From: Bacteroidota bacterium | GTDB taxonomy: Bacteria > Bacteroidota > Bacteroidia > Chitinophagales > BACL12 | Assembly: GCA_016706255.1 (NCBI GenBank) | Contig: JADJJZ010000030.1 | Span: forward strand, 176,466-240,465 | Reading direction: 5' to 3' | Length of the DNA: 64,000 nt | In this document: positions 7,839 to 15,927 of the stretch, one piece after another | How the letters are laid out: each line of letters starts with the position of its first letter | How positions within the stretch are numbered: the stretch's first letter is position 1 | The notes under the pieces: generated by a model | Told to the model about the DNA's origin: nothing | The model's input: the letters and a program-made list of their open reading frames with translations, nothing else | The model's database searches: none | Translations under genes and position numbers: made by a program

Positions 7839-9612
7839 TTACAACTTCACAAATTTGCCCACCCGACTTCCGGTGTCGGAAATTAGGTCAAGGATATATG
7901 TTCCTTTGGGCAGACCGGAAATATCGATTTTGCCGGAAACTGTTTGGCAAGTGAGATGACATTTGCCGGTAATATCATAAATATAACATTGAGTGTATGA
8001 ATTTGGAGCAATTTGAAATTGAAGGAAATCACTTGCCGGATTTGGAAAAATGTTTATTGCATTTTCATTATTATAAAGTTCATCTATGCTGAGCGGGGAA
8101 TAGTTGCCATAAGTTTGACCATTAATAACATAACCAGCCAGGCCGAAATTCGAATAATCTTTTGGACTTCCCTTTGATTCGAAGGTGACACCAATATATG
8201 AATCCCAATGTATTTCGTGGCTGTATTCAAAAGATGGGTTTACCAAACAATCGTCATATTGCCAACCTGTTGTTGTAATATATTGTTTGTATCGCCAAAC
8301 GCCTGGAAACGTTGTTGTATCAATATACGACTCATTGGAATACATTTCACCAATATATTTATCTAATTCAAATTGATATGGAGATTCGGGAATATAAAAA
8401 GGTCTCCAAGGTGGTGAACTTATCGCATTATATATTGCGTTTTTATAATAAGCATAGGTATAAATGTAACCAGATTCGTTTTCATATTGGATAACAATAG
8501 AATCGGCATAATGTGTTACACTTTGTATTAGGGCCGTTTGAAAACCGGAACCTGTTCCCAAAGGATAGCTATAGTTGAAATAATATTTAAGGAAATCGCC
8601 AGGCGCCAAATGTATCCAGTCTTCCCAAAGTGGTCCCTTGTACCCTGCTGAACTGGCAAATGCATTCCAACCAATTAAATTGTAGCATCTAAAACAGTCC
8701 TCGCAGGTAGTAGGATTAATTAACTGGTAAAAAGGTAAAAAACGTATGAGTCCATAATGTTTGCTTAAAATATAAGTTGCCTTATCAATTGTAAAACCGC
8801 CGATAACGGGAGAAAGAGTATGCACCGAAAAATATTTTATACTGTCTGTAAAACCAAGAAAGTTTCCCAATACAATAGAATCACAAGTAATTTCTATTTC
8901 CGAAAATTCGCTTTCATCAGAATTGTTATAAATTTTCCAACTTGAACCCACAACAGCCATCGGTTTAAAAATGGCCGGCAATGTGCCATAAATACTATTA
9001 TAATAAGTTAAGCTGTCGCCAAGACCTGAAAATTCCATCTTGTAAGGAGGCCAGGAATAATAAAAATTATCTTCAAAATTTATAACCGAATCAAAGCACG
9101 CTTGAGTAGCACCATGAGGAGCCTGGGTATTGTAATAGTAGTTAGTTGTATCTCCAATGGTTGAAACAGAGTCGTGTTTGCAACTAAACAAGTTGGTAGT
9201 TCCTTCAGGAAAATAATACATGTCTGTTTGGTATGGAAATAAGGCCCAATCCTGACAAAAGGTATTGAAAGAATTGATTAGGAGCAGAATAACAAGTAGC
9301 GGTTTCATATAGAAAGGGTTTGATATTTCAGGAGGGGGTTGTTTTAGGTATTCAAAACAATGGTTTGTTTATTGTTGACATATTGCCATTTTGGATTTTT
9401 CATACCCAAACAAGTAGATAATTACATTGATGCTATTTTACAATTTTCAAAAAGAAATTTGTCACACCATTTTGCTATGCAAGTTACTAAAAAAAAGTAA
9501 TATGTAGCCAGTTTTACCATGGAAATAAATTAATGTGTTGATTAGTTAATCACTGTTGTCCGGTAAAACTCATATGATTTTACGAGACCCCCATCAGCTA
9601 ATTTGCTAATTA
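7821..9612 (-). repeat. Tandem duplication unit 1
   Basis: This unit repeats as 9698-11490 at an offset of about 1.88 kb. It contains a T9SS cargo gene plus about 300 bp of its upstream sequence. The upstream region and the two ends of the gene are nearly identical between units, while the centre of the gene has diverged strongly. Confidence 0.85.
7839..9308 (-). CDS. T9SS type A sorting domain protein, unknown function (paralogue 1)
   Basis: This is a 489-residue secreted protein. The signal peptide is residues 1-18 (MKPLLVILLLINSFNTFC). The long central region, rich in Tyr, Ser and Asp, matches no family I recognise. It contains a CEDCFRC cysteine cluster and alternating aromatic beta-like segments. 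Residues from about 410 to 489 form a T9SS sorting domain: FPNPASDFLQF, YDITGK, GLPKGTYILDLI and the terminal KFVKL. It should therefore be exported by T9SS and anchored or released at the cell surface. A 490-residue paralogue with the same start and end lies next to it on the same strand. The recurring GDSL, CDSIVLGNFLG, LSKHYGLIRFLPFY and WDSYIGV blocks are shared, so these may mark the functional fold. Confidence 0.85.
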   Translation of the reverse strand: MKPLLVILLLINSFNTFCQDWALFPYQTDMYYFPEGTTNLFSCKHDSVSTIGDTTNYYYNTQAPHGATQACFDSVINFEDNFYYSWPPYKMEFSGLGDSLTYYNSIYGTLPAIFKPMAVVGSSWKIYNNSDESEFSEIEITCDSIVLGNFLGFTDSIKYFSVHTLSPVIGGFTIDKATYILSKHYGLIRFLPFYQLINPTTCEDCFRCYNLIGWNAFASSAGYKGPLWEDWIHLAPGDFLKYYFNYSYPLGTGSGFQTALIQSVTHYADSIVIQYENESGYIYTYAYYKNAIYNAISSPPWRPFYIPESPYQFELDKYIGEMYSNESYIDTTTFPGVWRYKQYITTTGWQYDDCLVNPSFEYSHEIHWDSYIGVTFESKGSPKDYSNFGLAGYVINGQTYGNYSPLSIDELYNNENAINIFPNPASDFLQFQIAPNSYTQCYIYDITGKCHLTCQTVSGKIDISGLPKGTYILDLISDTGSRVGKFVKL

Positions 9613-9715
9613 AAAACTCGGAGCTGCCATATTCCAATTTGAGTTAGATTGCCATTAACTGACGAACCCCCATCAGCTAATTTGCTAATTAGCTAATTAA
9701 AAACCAAGCGGTAAC
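9309..9715. other. Intergenic region between the two paralogues
   Basis: The first 300 bases repeat almost exactly at 11189-11490, upstream of the other paralogue, and so hold the shared promoter region. The rest (about 9584-9705) is the shortened repeat element copy B, with GCTAATTT-phased tracts on both sides (about 9597-9612 and 9674-9700). No gene is visible. Confidence 0.7.
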
Positions 9716-11490
9716 TTACAACTTCACAAATTTGCCCACCCGACTTCCGGTGTCGGAAATTAGGTTTAGGATATAAGTTCCTTTGGGCAGACCGGAAATA
9801 TCGATTTTGCCGGAAACGGTTTGGTTGGTGATATGACATTTGCCGGTGATATCATAAATAAAATATTGCGTGTATGAATTTGCATCAATTTGAAATTGAA
9901 TTAAGTTATATGCAGGATTTGGAAAAATAGTAATAGCATTTTCAGTATTAAAAGATTCATCTATGCTGACTGGCTGCAAGTTGCCAAAAGAGACACCGTT
10001 AATAATACCACCGACTATACCGTAGTTGAACCAAGAATCACCAACTAATTTATCTTCAAACATGACACCAATATACGAATCCCAGCGTATTACGTGTTTG
10101 TGTTCAATTAAGGGTTCGATTGTGCAATTTATTTCATTTTGCTGGTTGGTTGTTATCAATTCTTGAAAATAATTCGAATAACCAGGGTAACTGATAGTGT
10201 CTAACATGGGAGACCCTCTGTCCATTTGACCCACATATTCATCTAATTCAGATTGATAAGGAGATTCGGGAAGATAAAATAGTCTCCATGTTGCCGTGGT
10301 AATTGCGTTGAATAGGGCCTTTTTATGATAGGCATATTCGAAAATTTCTCCTAGATGGTTTTCATATTGTATAACAACAGAATCGGTATAATGTGTTACA
10401 TTTAATATCAAGGCCGTAGTAGCGTAGAAACCTGTTCCCGAAGGGTTTGAATAGTTATGATGATATTTAAGAAAATCGCCAGGAACCAATTTTATCCAGT
10501 CCTCCCATTTTGGACCTTGGTAACCGGCAGATGAACCGATTCCATTCCAACCAATTAAATCATAACATTTAAAACAATCTGGACAGGAGGTAGGTTTAAG
10601 TAAATAATAAAAAGGCAAAAAACGAATAAGACCATAATGTTTACTGAGCACATAATTCGCCATATCAATAGTATGCCATCCTGTAATTGGTGTTTCTGTA
10701 TGTACTGAAAAATATTTGAGACTATCTGTTACCCCAAGGAAGTTTCCCAGAACTATTGAATCACAGGTAATTTCTACTTCAGAAAAAGTGCTCCAAGGCG
10801 CATTATTTGGAACTATCCAGCTTGTTCCAACGGCAGCCCATGGTTTAAAAATTGCAGGCATTGTGCAATAATACTCAGTATAATTAATCAGGCTGTCGCC
10901 TTTTTGGGTAAATTGCATTTGGTAAGGGACTTCAGAAAAAAAAGTGTCTACCTTAAAATTTATAAGCGAATCAAAGCACTCCTGCGAAATCCCCTCAGGG
11001 GCTTTTGTATTAAAATAGTAGTTCGTAGTAACGCCATCAGTTGAAACCGAGTCGTGTTTGCAACTAAACAAGCTTGCAGATCCTTCAAGATAATAATACA
11101 TGTCTGTTTGGTATGGAAATAAGGCCCAATCCTGACAAAAGATATTGAAAGAATTGATTAGGAGCAGAATAACAAGTAGCGGTTTCATATAGAAAGGGTT
11201 TGATATTTCAGGAGTAGGTTGTTTTAGGTATTCAAAACAATGGTTTGTTTATTGTTGACATATTGCCATTTTGGATTTTTCATACCCAAACAAATAGATA
11301 ATTGCGTTGGTGCTATTTTACAATTTTAAAAAAGAAATTTGTTACACCATTTTGCTATGCAAGTTACAAAAAAAAGTAATATCTAGCCAGGATTGCCATG
11401 GAAATAAATTAATGTGTTGATTAGTTAATCACTGTTGTCCGGTAAAACTCATATGATTTTGTGAGACCCCAACAGCTAATTTGCTAATGA
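9698..11490 (-). repeat. Tandem duplication unit 2
   Basis: This is the second copy of the 1.8-kb unit described at 7821-9612. It starts at the same TAAAAACC sequence beside an octamer tract and ends in another GCTAATTT tract at about 11474-11490. The octamer tracts sit at the unit borders and could have been the recombination sites. Confidence 0.85.
9716..11188 (-). CDS. T9SS type A sorting domain protein, unknown function (paralogue 2)
   Basis: This 490-residue secreted protein is the tandem paralogue of the gene at 7839-9308. The first 32 residues differ at only two positions or so, and the last 40 (TVSGKIDISGLPKGTYIL onward) are almost unchanged. The middle is clearly diverged, with many substitutions in a conserved framework (CDSIVLGNFLG, LSKHYGLIRFLPFY, GDFLKY, WDSYIGV). 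The signal peptide and T9SS sorting domain are both intact. The CPDCFKC cysteine cluster is kept in place of CEDCFRC. The ligand or substrate is unknown. The pattern suggests surface proteins diversifying in their exposed part. Confidence 0.85.
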   Translation of the reverse strand: MKPLLVILLLINSFNIFCQDWALFPYQTDMYYYLEGSASLFSCKHDSVSTDGVTTNYYFNTKAPEGISQECFDSLINFKVDTFFSEVPYQMQFTQKGDSLINYTEYYCTMPAIFKPWAAVGTSWIVPNNAPWSTFSEVEITCDSIVLGNFLGVTDSLKYFSVHTETPITGWHTIDMANYVLSKHYGLIRFLPFYYLLKPTSCPDCFKCYDLIGWNGIGSSAGYQGPKWEDWIKLVPGDFLKYHHNYSNPSGTGFYATTALILNVTHYTDSVVIQYENHLGEIFEYAYHKKALFNAITTATWRLFYLPESPYQSELDEYVGQMDRGSPMLDTISYPGYSNYFQELITTNQQNEINCTIEPLIEHKHVIRWDSYIGVMFEDKLVGDSWFNYGIVGGIINGVSFGNLQPVSIDESFNTENAITIFPNPAYNLIQFQIDANSYTQYFIYDITGKCHITNQTVSGKIDISGLPKGTYILNLISDTGSRVGKFVKL

Positions 11491-11834
11491 ATAATTCGGA
11501 GCTCTCGTTGGGGCTAATCAATATTAGCCCGACTCATAATTAACTGATAAATCAATAATAGAAAATCCGAATTTGAGCAAGATTGTCATTAACTGTCGGA
11601 CCCCCATCAGCTAATTTGCTAATCGGCTAATTAGCTAATTATCAGCAGTTTTTTGTGCATAGAAACTTGAAATGGAATTCTAGCCCGGATCGAAATGGAA
11701 ACCCCTGCGAGGAACGAGCAGGAGTTGGAATGGAGAGCCGGCAGCGGAGTTGCAGGTGTGGGAGATGGAGATGCTCCAAATCAGGTAAACTACAATTCGC
11801 TACATAAATGTGTTGTAAGCGAGCGGGTTCTGTT
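11189..11834. other. Long intergenic region with repeat element copy C and GC-rich element
   Basis: Bases 11189-11490 are the duplicated upstream region of the T9SS paralogue. About 11495-11642 is repeat element copy C, with the perfect hairpin GGGCTAAT-CAAT-ATTAGCCC at 11511-11530 and GCTAATTA octamer tracts at about 11608-11642. About 11681-11778 is a GC-rich segment with small hairpins, described separately. I see no protein-coding gene. Confidence 0.7.
11681..11778. repeat. GC-rich structured intergenic element
   Basis: This GC-rich island in AT-rich surroundings begins TAGCCCGGAT, continues GAAATGGAAACC and contains a CCTGC...GCAGG hairpin (about 11704-11722). It then reads GAGTTGGAATGGAGAGCCGGC and ends with a GGAG...CTCC inverted repeat (about 11761-11777). 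From memory it resembles the AGCCC-GAT-GAA type intergenic elements repeated in many Bacteroidota genomes. Only one copy is in this window, so calling it a repeat is inference. Confidence 0.4.
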
Positions 11835-13106
11835 TTAGATTGTTTTAAAGCCGGTATATTTCCAGAGCACTTCGGGAATATTGATGCCCTCGGGTGTTTG
11901 GTTGTTTTCCAAAATTGAAGCTAAAATGCGCGGAAGGGCTAGTGCGCTGCCGTTTAGGGTGTGCACGAGTTTGTTTTTGCCATCGGCATTGTCTTTATAA
12001 CGACATTTTAGGCGGTTGCTTTGGAAGGTTTCGAAATTGGATACAGAGCTAACTTCCAGCCAGCGTTGTTGGGCTGCTGAAAACACTTCGAAATCGTACG
12101 TAATTGCTGATGCGAAACCCATGTCGCCGCCGCATAAACGCAAAATACGATAAGGTAAACCGAGCTCCTGAACTAGGTTTTCTACATGTTTTACCATGGC
12201 CTCGTGGCGTTCAATGGATGTATCGGGGTGGGCAATTTCCACGATTTCCACTTTTTCGAACTGGTGTAAACGGTTTAAACCGCGCACATCTTTGCCATAA
12301 CTACCCGCTTCGCGACGAAAACAAGGTGAATAGGCGGTCATTTTGATAGGTAATTCGTCCTCTTTTACGATTACATCGCGATAAATATTGGTAACGGGCA
12401 CTTCGGCGGTTGGAATCAGATAAAAATCGTCGACTACGGCATGGTACATCTGACCTTCCTTATCGGGCAACTGACCGGTGCCATAGGCGGAGTCGGCATT
12501 TACCATAAATGGCGGAATGTATTCAATATAACCTGCTTCACCGGCTTTATCGAGGAAATAGGCTACTAAAGCGCGTTGTAAGCGGGCACCTTTATTAATA
12601 TATACGGGAAAACCGCTTCCGGTTATTTTATTGCCGAGTTCAAAATTGATGAGGTTGTATTTTTCGGCGAGTTCCCAGTGTGGAAGGGCGTTGAAATTAA
12701 ATTCCGGAACTGTGCCACCGGTGCTTACCACTTCGTTTTCTTCAGGTGTTAAACCGGCCGGAACGATATCCTGTGGCAGGTTTGGGAGCGTGAGGAGTAA
12801 GTTTTTTATACTTTCTGCAATAGTGGCATGTTGTGTTTCGATTTCGGCAGAACGGGTTTTGAGTTCGGCCACCTTTAGTTTCATGGTTTCGGCAGCATCT
12901 TTTTGGCCTTGAGCCATTAATTTGCCGATTTCTTTGCTGGTGCTGTTTGTTTCAGAAAGGGTATTATCTAAAGCAGTTTGTAATTTTTTTCGTTCATCGT
13001 CGAGCTGTAAAACCTCGTCAATTAAACTAATATTGTATTTATTACGTTTAGTTAAACGGGTTTTAGCTATTTCTGTGTTTGCTCTTAAATAATTAATATC
13101 CAGCAT
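11835..13106 (-). CDS. serS: Seryl-tRNA synthetase
   Basis: SerS charges tRNA-Ser (and tRNA-Sec where present). The 423-residue class II synthetase has the N-terminal antiparallel coiled coil for the tRNA long variable arm (about 30-100). The catalytic core shows motif 2 (FRREAGSYGKDVRGLNRLHQF) and motif 3 (GSALALPRILASILE). I start at the ATG at 13104-13106, giving the canonical MLDINYLR N-terminus. The frame extends 13 codons further up to 13145, but a TATCTTTG -7 box (13124-13131, minus strand) lies inside that extension, so the longer start would precede its own promoter. The gene is convergent with nothing; the repeat-rich region lies downstream. Confidence 0.97.
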   Translation of the reverse strand: MLDINYLRANTEIAKTRLTKRNKYNISLIDEVLQLDDERKKLQTALDNTLSETNSTSKEIGKLMAQGQKDAAETMKLKVAELKTRSAEIETQHATIAESIKNLLLTLPNLPQDIVPAGLTPEENEVVSTGGTVPEFNFNALPHWELAEKYNLINFELGNKITGSGFPVYINKGARLQRALVAYFLDKAGEAGYIEYIPPFMVNADSAYGTGQLPDKEGQMYHAVVDDFYLIPTAEVPVTNIYRDVIVKEDELPIKMTAYSPCFRREAGSYGKDVRGLNRLHQFEKVEIVEIAHPDTSIERHEAMVKHVENLVQELGLPYRILRLCGGDMGFASAITYDFEVFSAAQQRWLEVSSVSNFETFQSNRLKCRYKDNADGKNKLVHTLNGSALALPRILASILENNQTPEGINIPEVLWKYTGFKTI

Positions 13107-13444
13107 GCGCTTTAAAATTTTGGCAAAGATACGCCTAAGTGGCATCTTAAGGAAAGGAGATTTTGCGGTATAGGTAAGGAGTTGACAGAAAAATGCGAAA
13201 AAAACAGTGTAGCAAACACTTCATTATCAAATAGTTGAAGAAGTTGGTTGCGGCATGTTTGTTTATTTGAAAATTCCGTCTTATTATTGCACTGTAAAGT
13301 CCGATTAACCAGCTAAAGGACATCTCATCTGAATATTTCAATTGTTTTATTCAGTCAAATTTTTTTCCTGATTTATTTTCGATTTTAGATTGAACCTACA
13401 TTGTATTTAGTGAAATTTTATTTTTTAACTTATAAAAGTTTGTA
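13107..13444. other. Divergent intergenic region between serS and rho
   Basis: About 340 bp holding the serS promoter and the rho leader. A 64-codon minus-strand frame at 13147-13341 has no signal, domain or plausible composition and I treat it as chance. The AT-rich leader before rho shows no clear TAnnTTTG box. Confidence 0.5.
13124..13131 (-). promoter_or_regulatory. serS -7 box
   Basis: TATCTTTG on the minus strand is an exact TAnnTTTG match 17 bases before the chosen ATG. A TTTC occurs about 20 bases further upstream as an imperfect -33 element. The box decides the shorter serS start. Confidence 0.55.
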
Positions 13445-15034
13445 ATGTATACTGAAGCACAGTTGAACGAAATGCTCGTTCCTGAACTGAGAGAGATTGC
13501 GGAGTCATTATCGATCAACAACTTTAAAAAAATGGGTAAAAGTGAATTGGTAACTGCCATAATAGGCACTGCCAAAAAACACGTTAATACTCATAAAACC
13601 AGCGATGATAAAAAGAATGATCGCAAACGTTTGTTACGCCCTCGTAAGAAAAAAGAATTAGCCGGTGATGAAGAACCTGAAAAGGTAATTGCACCAAAAA
13701 TTGAATTTGTTGAAGAGGAGGATGAAGACGTAAAAATTGAAGTGCCTGCAACGGGTGATGATACTTTTAATAATCAGGCGCATGAGCAGCAGGTAAATGA
13801 ACAACCTGTTGTTGAGCAACAAACAAATGAGCAGCCTGTTGTAAATCATCGTGAAGAAACGCAACAACAACAACATCAATATCCAAAGAAAAACAGAGAG
13901 CCAAGATTTAATATTGATTTAGACGGCGCAGTTCCGGGTGAAGGTGTATTAGAAATGATGCCTGACGGATATGGATTTTTGCGCAGTGCTGATTATAATT
14001 ATCTTACCAGCCCTGATGATATTTATGTTTCACCATCACAAATAAAATTATTCGGATTAAAAACCGGCGACTGGGTTTCGGGATTTGTCCGCCCTCCGAA
14101 AGAAGGTGAAAAATATTTCGCATTATTAAGAGTAGAAACAATTAATGGTCGCGACCCGAAAGAAATTCGTGACCGCGTTCCATTCGATTATCTTACACCA
14201 TTATTTCCGGAAGAAAAATTAAATCTGGTTTATAGTCCTACCGATTATTCAACCCGTGTTATCGATTTATTTACACCAATTGGAAAAGGTCAGCGTGGTA
14301 TGATTGTAGCGCAACCGAAAGTGGGTAAAACATTTTTATTAAAATCGATTGCAAATGCTATTGCACAAAATCATCCGGAAGTATATTTAATTGTATTATT
14401 AATTGATGAACGTCCGGAAGAGGTTACTGATATGGAACGCAGTGTAAACGCAGAAGTAATTGCGAGTACATTTGATGAGCCTGCAGAAAAACACGTGAAG
14501 GTGAGCAGTATTGTGCTTCAAAAAGCAAAACGACTGGTAGAGTGCGGACAGGATGTGGTTATATTATTGGATTCAATTACACGTTTAGCGCGCGCACATA
14601 ATACAGTTGCGCCATCGAGTGGTAAAGTATTATCTGGTGGTGTTGAAGCGAATGCAATGCAAAAACCAAAACAATTTTTTGGTGCTGCCAGAAATATAGA
14701 ATTTGGTGGTTCGCTTACCATTCTTGCAACTGCCTTAATTGATACAGGAAGTAAAATGGATGAGGTAATTTTTGAAGAGTTTAAAGGAACCGGTAACATG
14801 GAATTACAACTCGAAAGAAAATTATTTAACAAACGTATTTTCCCTGCAGTAGATGTAACGGCAAGCTCAACCCGTCGCGATGATTTATTACACGAAAAAG
14901 AAGTGTTACAGCGTATGTGGGTATTGCGTAATCACCTGGCTGATATGAATACCGAAGAAGCCATGAACTTTATTTTACAACATATGCGTGGAACAAAAAG
15001 TAATGAAGAGTTTTTGGCTACGATGAGCAGATAA
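13445..15034 (+). CDS. rho: Transcription termination factor Rho with disordered insert
   Basis: Rho is a hexameric RNA-dependent ATPase that ends transcription. This 529-residue form has the N-terminal Rho_N helical domain (about 4-45). A long low-complexity insert follows (about 46-155): basic (KRLLRPRKKK), then acidic (EEEDEDVKIE), then Gln/Asn-rich with the repeated NEQPVV unit. The RNA-binding cold-shock-like domain covers about 165-235 (GVLEMMPDGYGFLRS). The ATPase has Walker A QPKVGKT (290-296), Walker B VILLDSITRLARAHN and the Q/R-loop region SGGVEANAMQKPKQFFGAARN. E. coli Rho is about 110 residues shorter because it lacks the insert. Insert-bearing Rho is known from Bacteroides, where the insert drives condensate formation; whether it does so here is inference. 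An intrinsic terminator follows. Confidence 0.97.
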   Translation: MYTEAQLNEMLVPELREIAESLSINNFKKMGKSELVTAIIGTAKKHVNTHKTSDDKKNDRKRLLRPRKKKELAGDEEPEKVIAPKIEFVEEEDEDVKIEVPATGDDTFNNQAHEQQVNEQPVVEQQTNEQPVVNHREETQQQQHQYPKKNREPRFNIDLDGAVPGEGVLEMMPDGYGFLRSADYNYLTSPDDIYVSPSQIKLFGLKTGDWVSGFVRPPKEGEKYFALLRVETINGRDPKEIRDRVPFDYLTPLFPEEKLNLVYSPTDYSTRVIDLFTPIGKGQRGMIVAQPKVGKTFLLKSIANAIAQNHPEVYLIVLLIDERPEEVTDMERSVNAEVIASTFDEPAEKHVKVSSIVLQKAKRLVECGQDVVILLDSITRLARAHNTVAPSSGKVLSGGVEANAMQKPKQFFGAARNIEFGGSLTILATALIDTGSKMDEVIFEEFKGTGNMELQLERKLFNKRIFPAVDVTASSTRRDDLLHEKEVLQRMWVLRNHLADMNTEEAMNFILQHMRGTKSNEEFLATMSR

Positions 15035-15053
15035 ATTAAAGTTTAAACATATT

Positions 15054-15079
15054 AAAATCCGCAAAAGCGGATTTTTTTT
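15054..15079 (+). terminator. Intrinsic terminator after rho
   Basis: Perfect stem AAAATCCGC / GCGGATTTT with an AAAA loop, followed by a T-run. It lies between the convergent rho and the gene ending at 15107, and the A-run on the other side lets it serve both directions. Confidence 0.85.
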
Positions 15080-15106
15080 ATGCATTACATTTAATTAAAT
15101 AAAAAA

Positions 15107-15739
15107 TTACCATTCGCCATAATTGGCGTAGAAGCTAAAATGTAAAGATCTTATGAGCAAACCGCCAATATTACTTGCGTTTTTATTAAAATAATCTTGG
15201 TAACCTATGAAATTGGTGGTAATTTCCAATCCGCCAAAACTACGAAAAATAACAAATGCCTGCAGTGCCGGTATAAATGCACCTGTTTTATAGTAAAAAC
15301 TTTCGCCACCCGAACCCATTATAGAATACATAATACCACCGCCAAACCCGGCTCCAACAGCACTTCTGCTATCCTGAGATCCGGTGTATCCCAAACGCAC
15401 ACAGGCAAAAACAGGAAGGTCAATTCCGTAAGCATAATCGCCGGCACCGTATGAAGTTTTGCCAATCGAAAAAATACTTTGATATAATACACCGGCAGAA
15501 AATTCATCGAAGCCGTTTAGTAAATTAAAATACATACCACAATTAACATTGAATAATAGCAAGGATACCGGTTGTATTGGTTCAAGATAATGTATAGTGT
15601 GTCCGTTATTATCTTCGTAAGTAAAAACTTGGTTACCCTCAATATGCACCGGTGATATTCCCAAACCGAATTCAAATGCCTGTGCATTTATATGCATGCA
15701 GCTTATTAGCAATAATGTTATCGGAATAATTTTTTTCAT
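15107..15739 (-). CDS. Exported protein of unknown function, outer-membrane-barrel-like
   Basis: This 210-residue protein has a signal peptide (MKKIIPITLLLISCMHINAQ, cleavage after AQ). The rest alternates glycine and aromatic residues in short amphipathic strands (FGLGISPVHIEG, GMYFNLLNG, GAGFGGGIMYSIMG, LHFSFYANYGEW) and ends in an aromatic residue, as small outer-membrane beta-barrels do. I recognise no named family. It follows, on the same strand, a 50-codon ORF and the B12-binding radical SAM gene, with short gaps, so co-transcription is possible. Confidence 0.7.
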   Translation of the reverse strand: MKKIIPITLLLISCMHINAQAFEFGLGISPVHIEGNQVFTYEDNNGHTIHYLEPIQPVSLLLFNVNCGMYFNLLNGFDEFSAGVLYQSIFSIGKTSYGAGDYAYGIDLPVFACVRLGYTGSQDSRSAVGAGFGGGIMYSIMGSGGESFYYKTGAFIPALQAFVIFRSFGGLEITTNFIGYQDYFNKNASNIGGLLIRSLHFSFYANYGEW

Positions 15740-15744
15740 AATAA

Positions 15745-15897
15745 TTAAAATGCGGTTAAACGGTAAATGGTTGATTCATTAATGCCGATAAAAATTGATT
15801 CGGTTAATGCAGCGGCATTATACATGTCGAAATTTTCAGCATTTTGATCATAATATTCTGTCCAGAGCGGGAAATATTTAGAATGATTGTGTTTCAC
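15745..15897 (-). CDS. Candidate 50-residue ORF downstream of radical SAM gene
   Basis: This small frame begins with GTG immediately after a TAG and ends TAA five bases before the next gene. The predicted peptide starts KHNHSKYFPLWTEYYDQ and ends TESIFIGINESTIYRLTAF. Codon choice and composition look like a real protein, with balanced hydrophobic and aromatic residues and no homopolymeric codons, unlike the chance frames elsewhere. Three stops separate it from the radical SAM gene in the same frame, so it is not a simple extension. It could be a small protein, a precursor-like peptide for the radical SAM enzyme, or a remnant C-terminus of a lost gene. No family is recognised. Confidence 0.45.
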   Translation of the reverse strand: MKHNHSKYFPLWTEYYDQNAENFDMYNAAALTESIFIGINESTIYRLTAF

Positions 15898-15927
15898 CTA
15901 ACAAAACTATAAAATCTGATGCATATT

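Noticed and set aside
7557..11650. CRISPR array at the phased repeats
   Set aside because: The repeat units are 8 bases with no unique spacers, and no cas gene is present.
13147..13341. 64-codon minus-strand ORF between serS and rho
   Set aside because: No signal peptide, domain or coding-like composition; it overlaps the serS promoter region.
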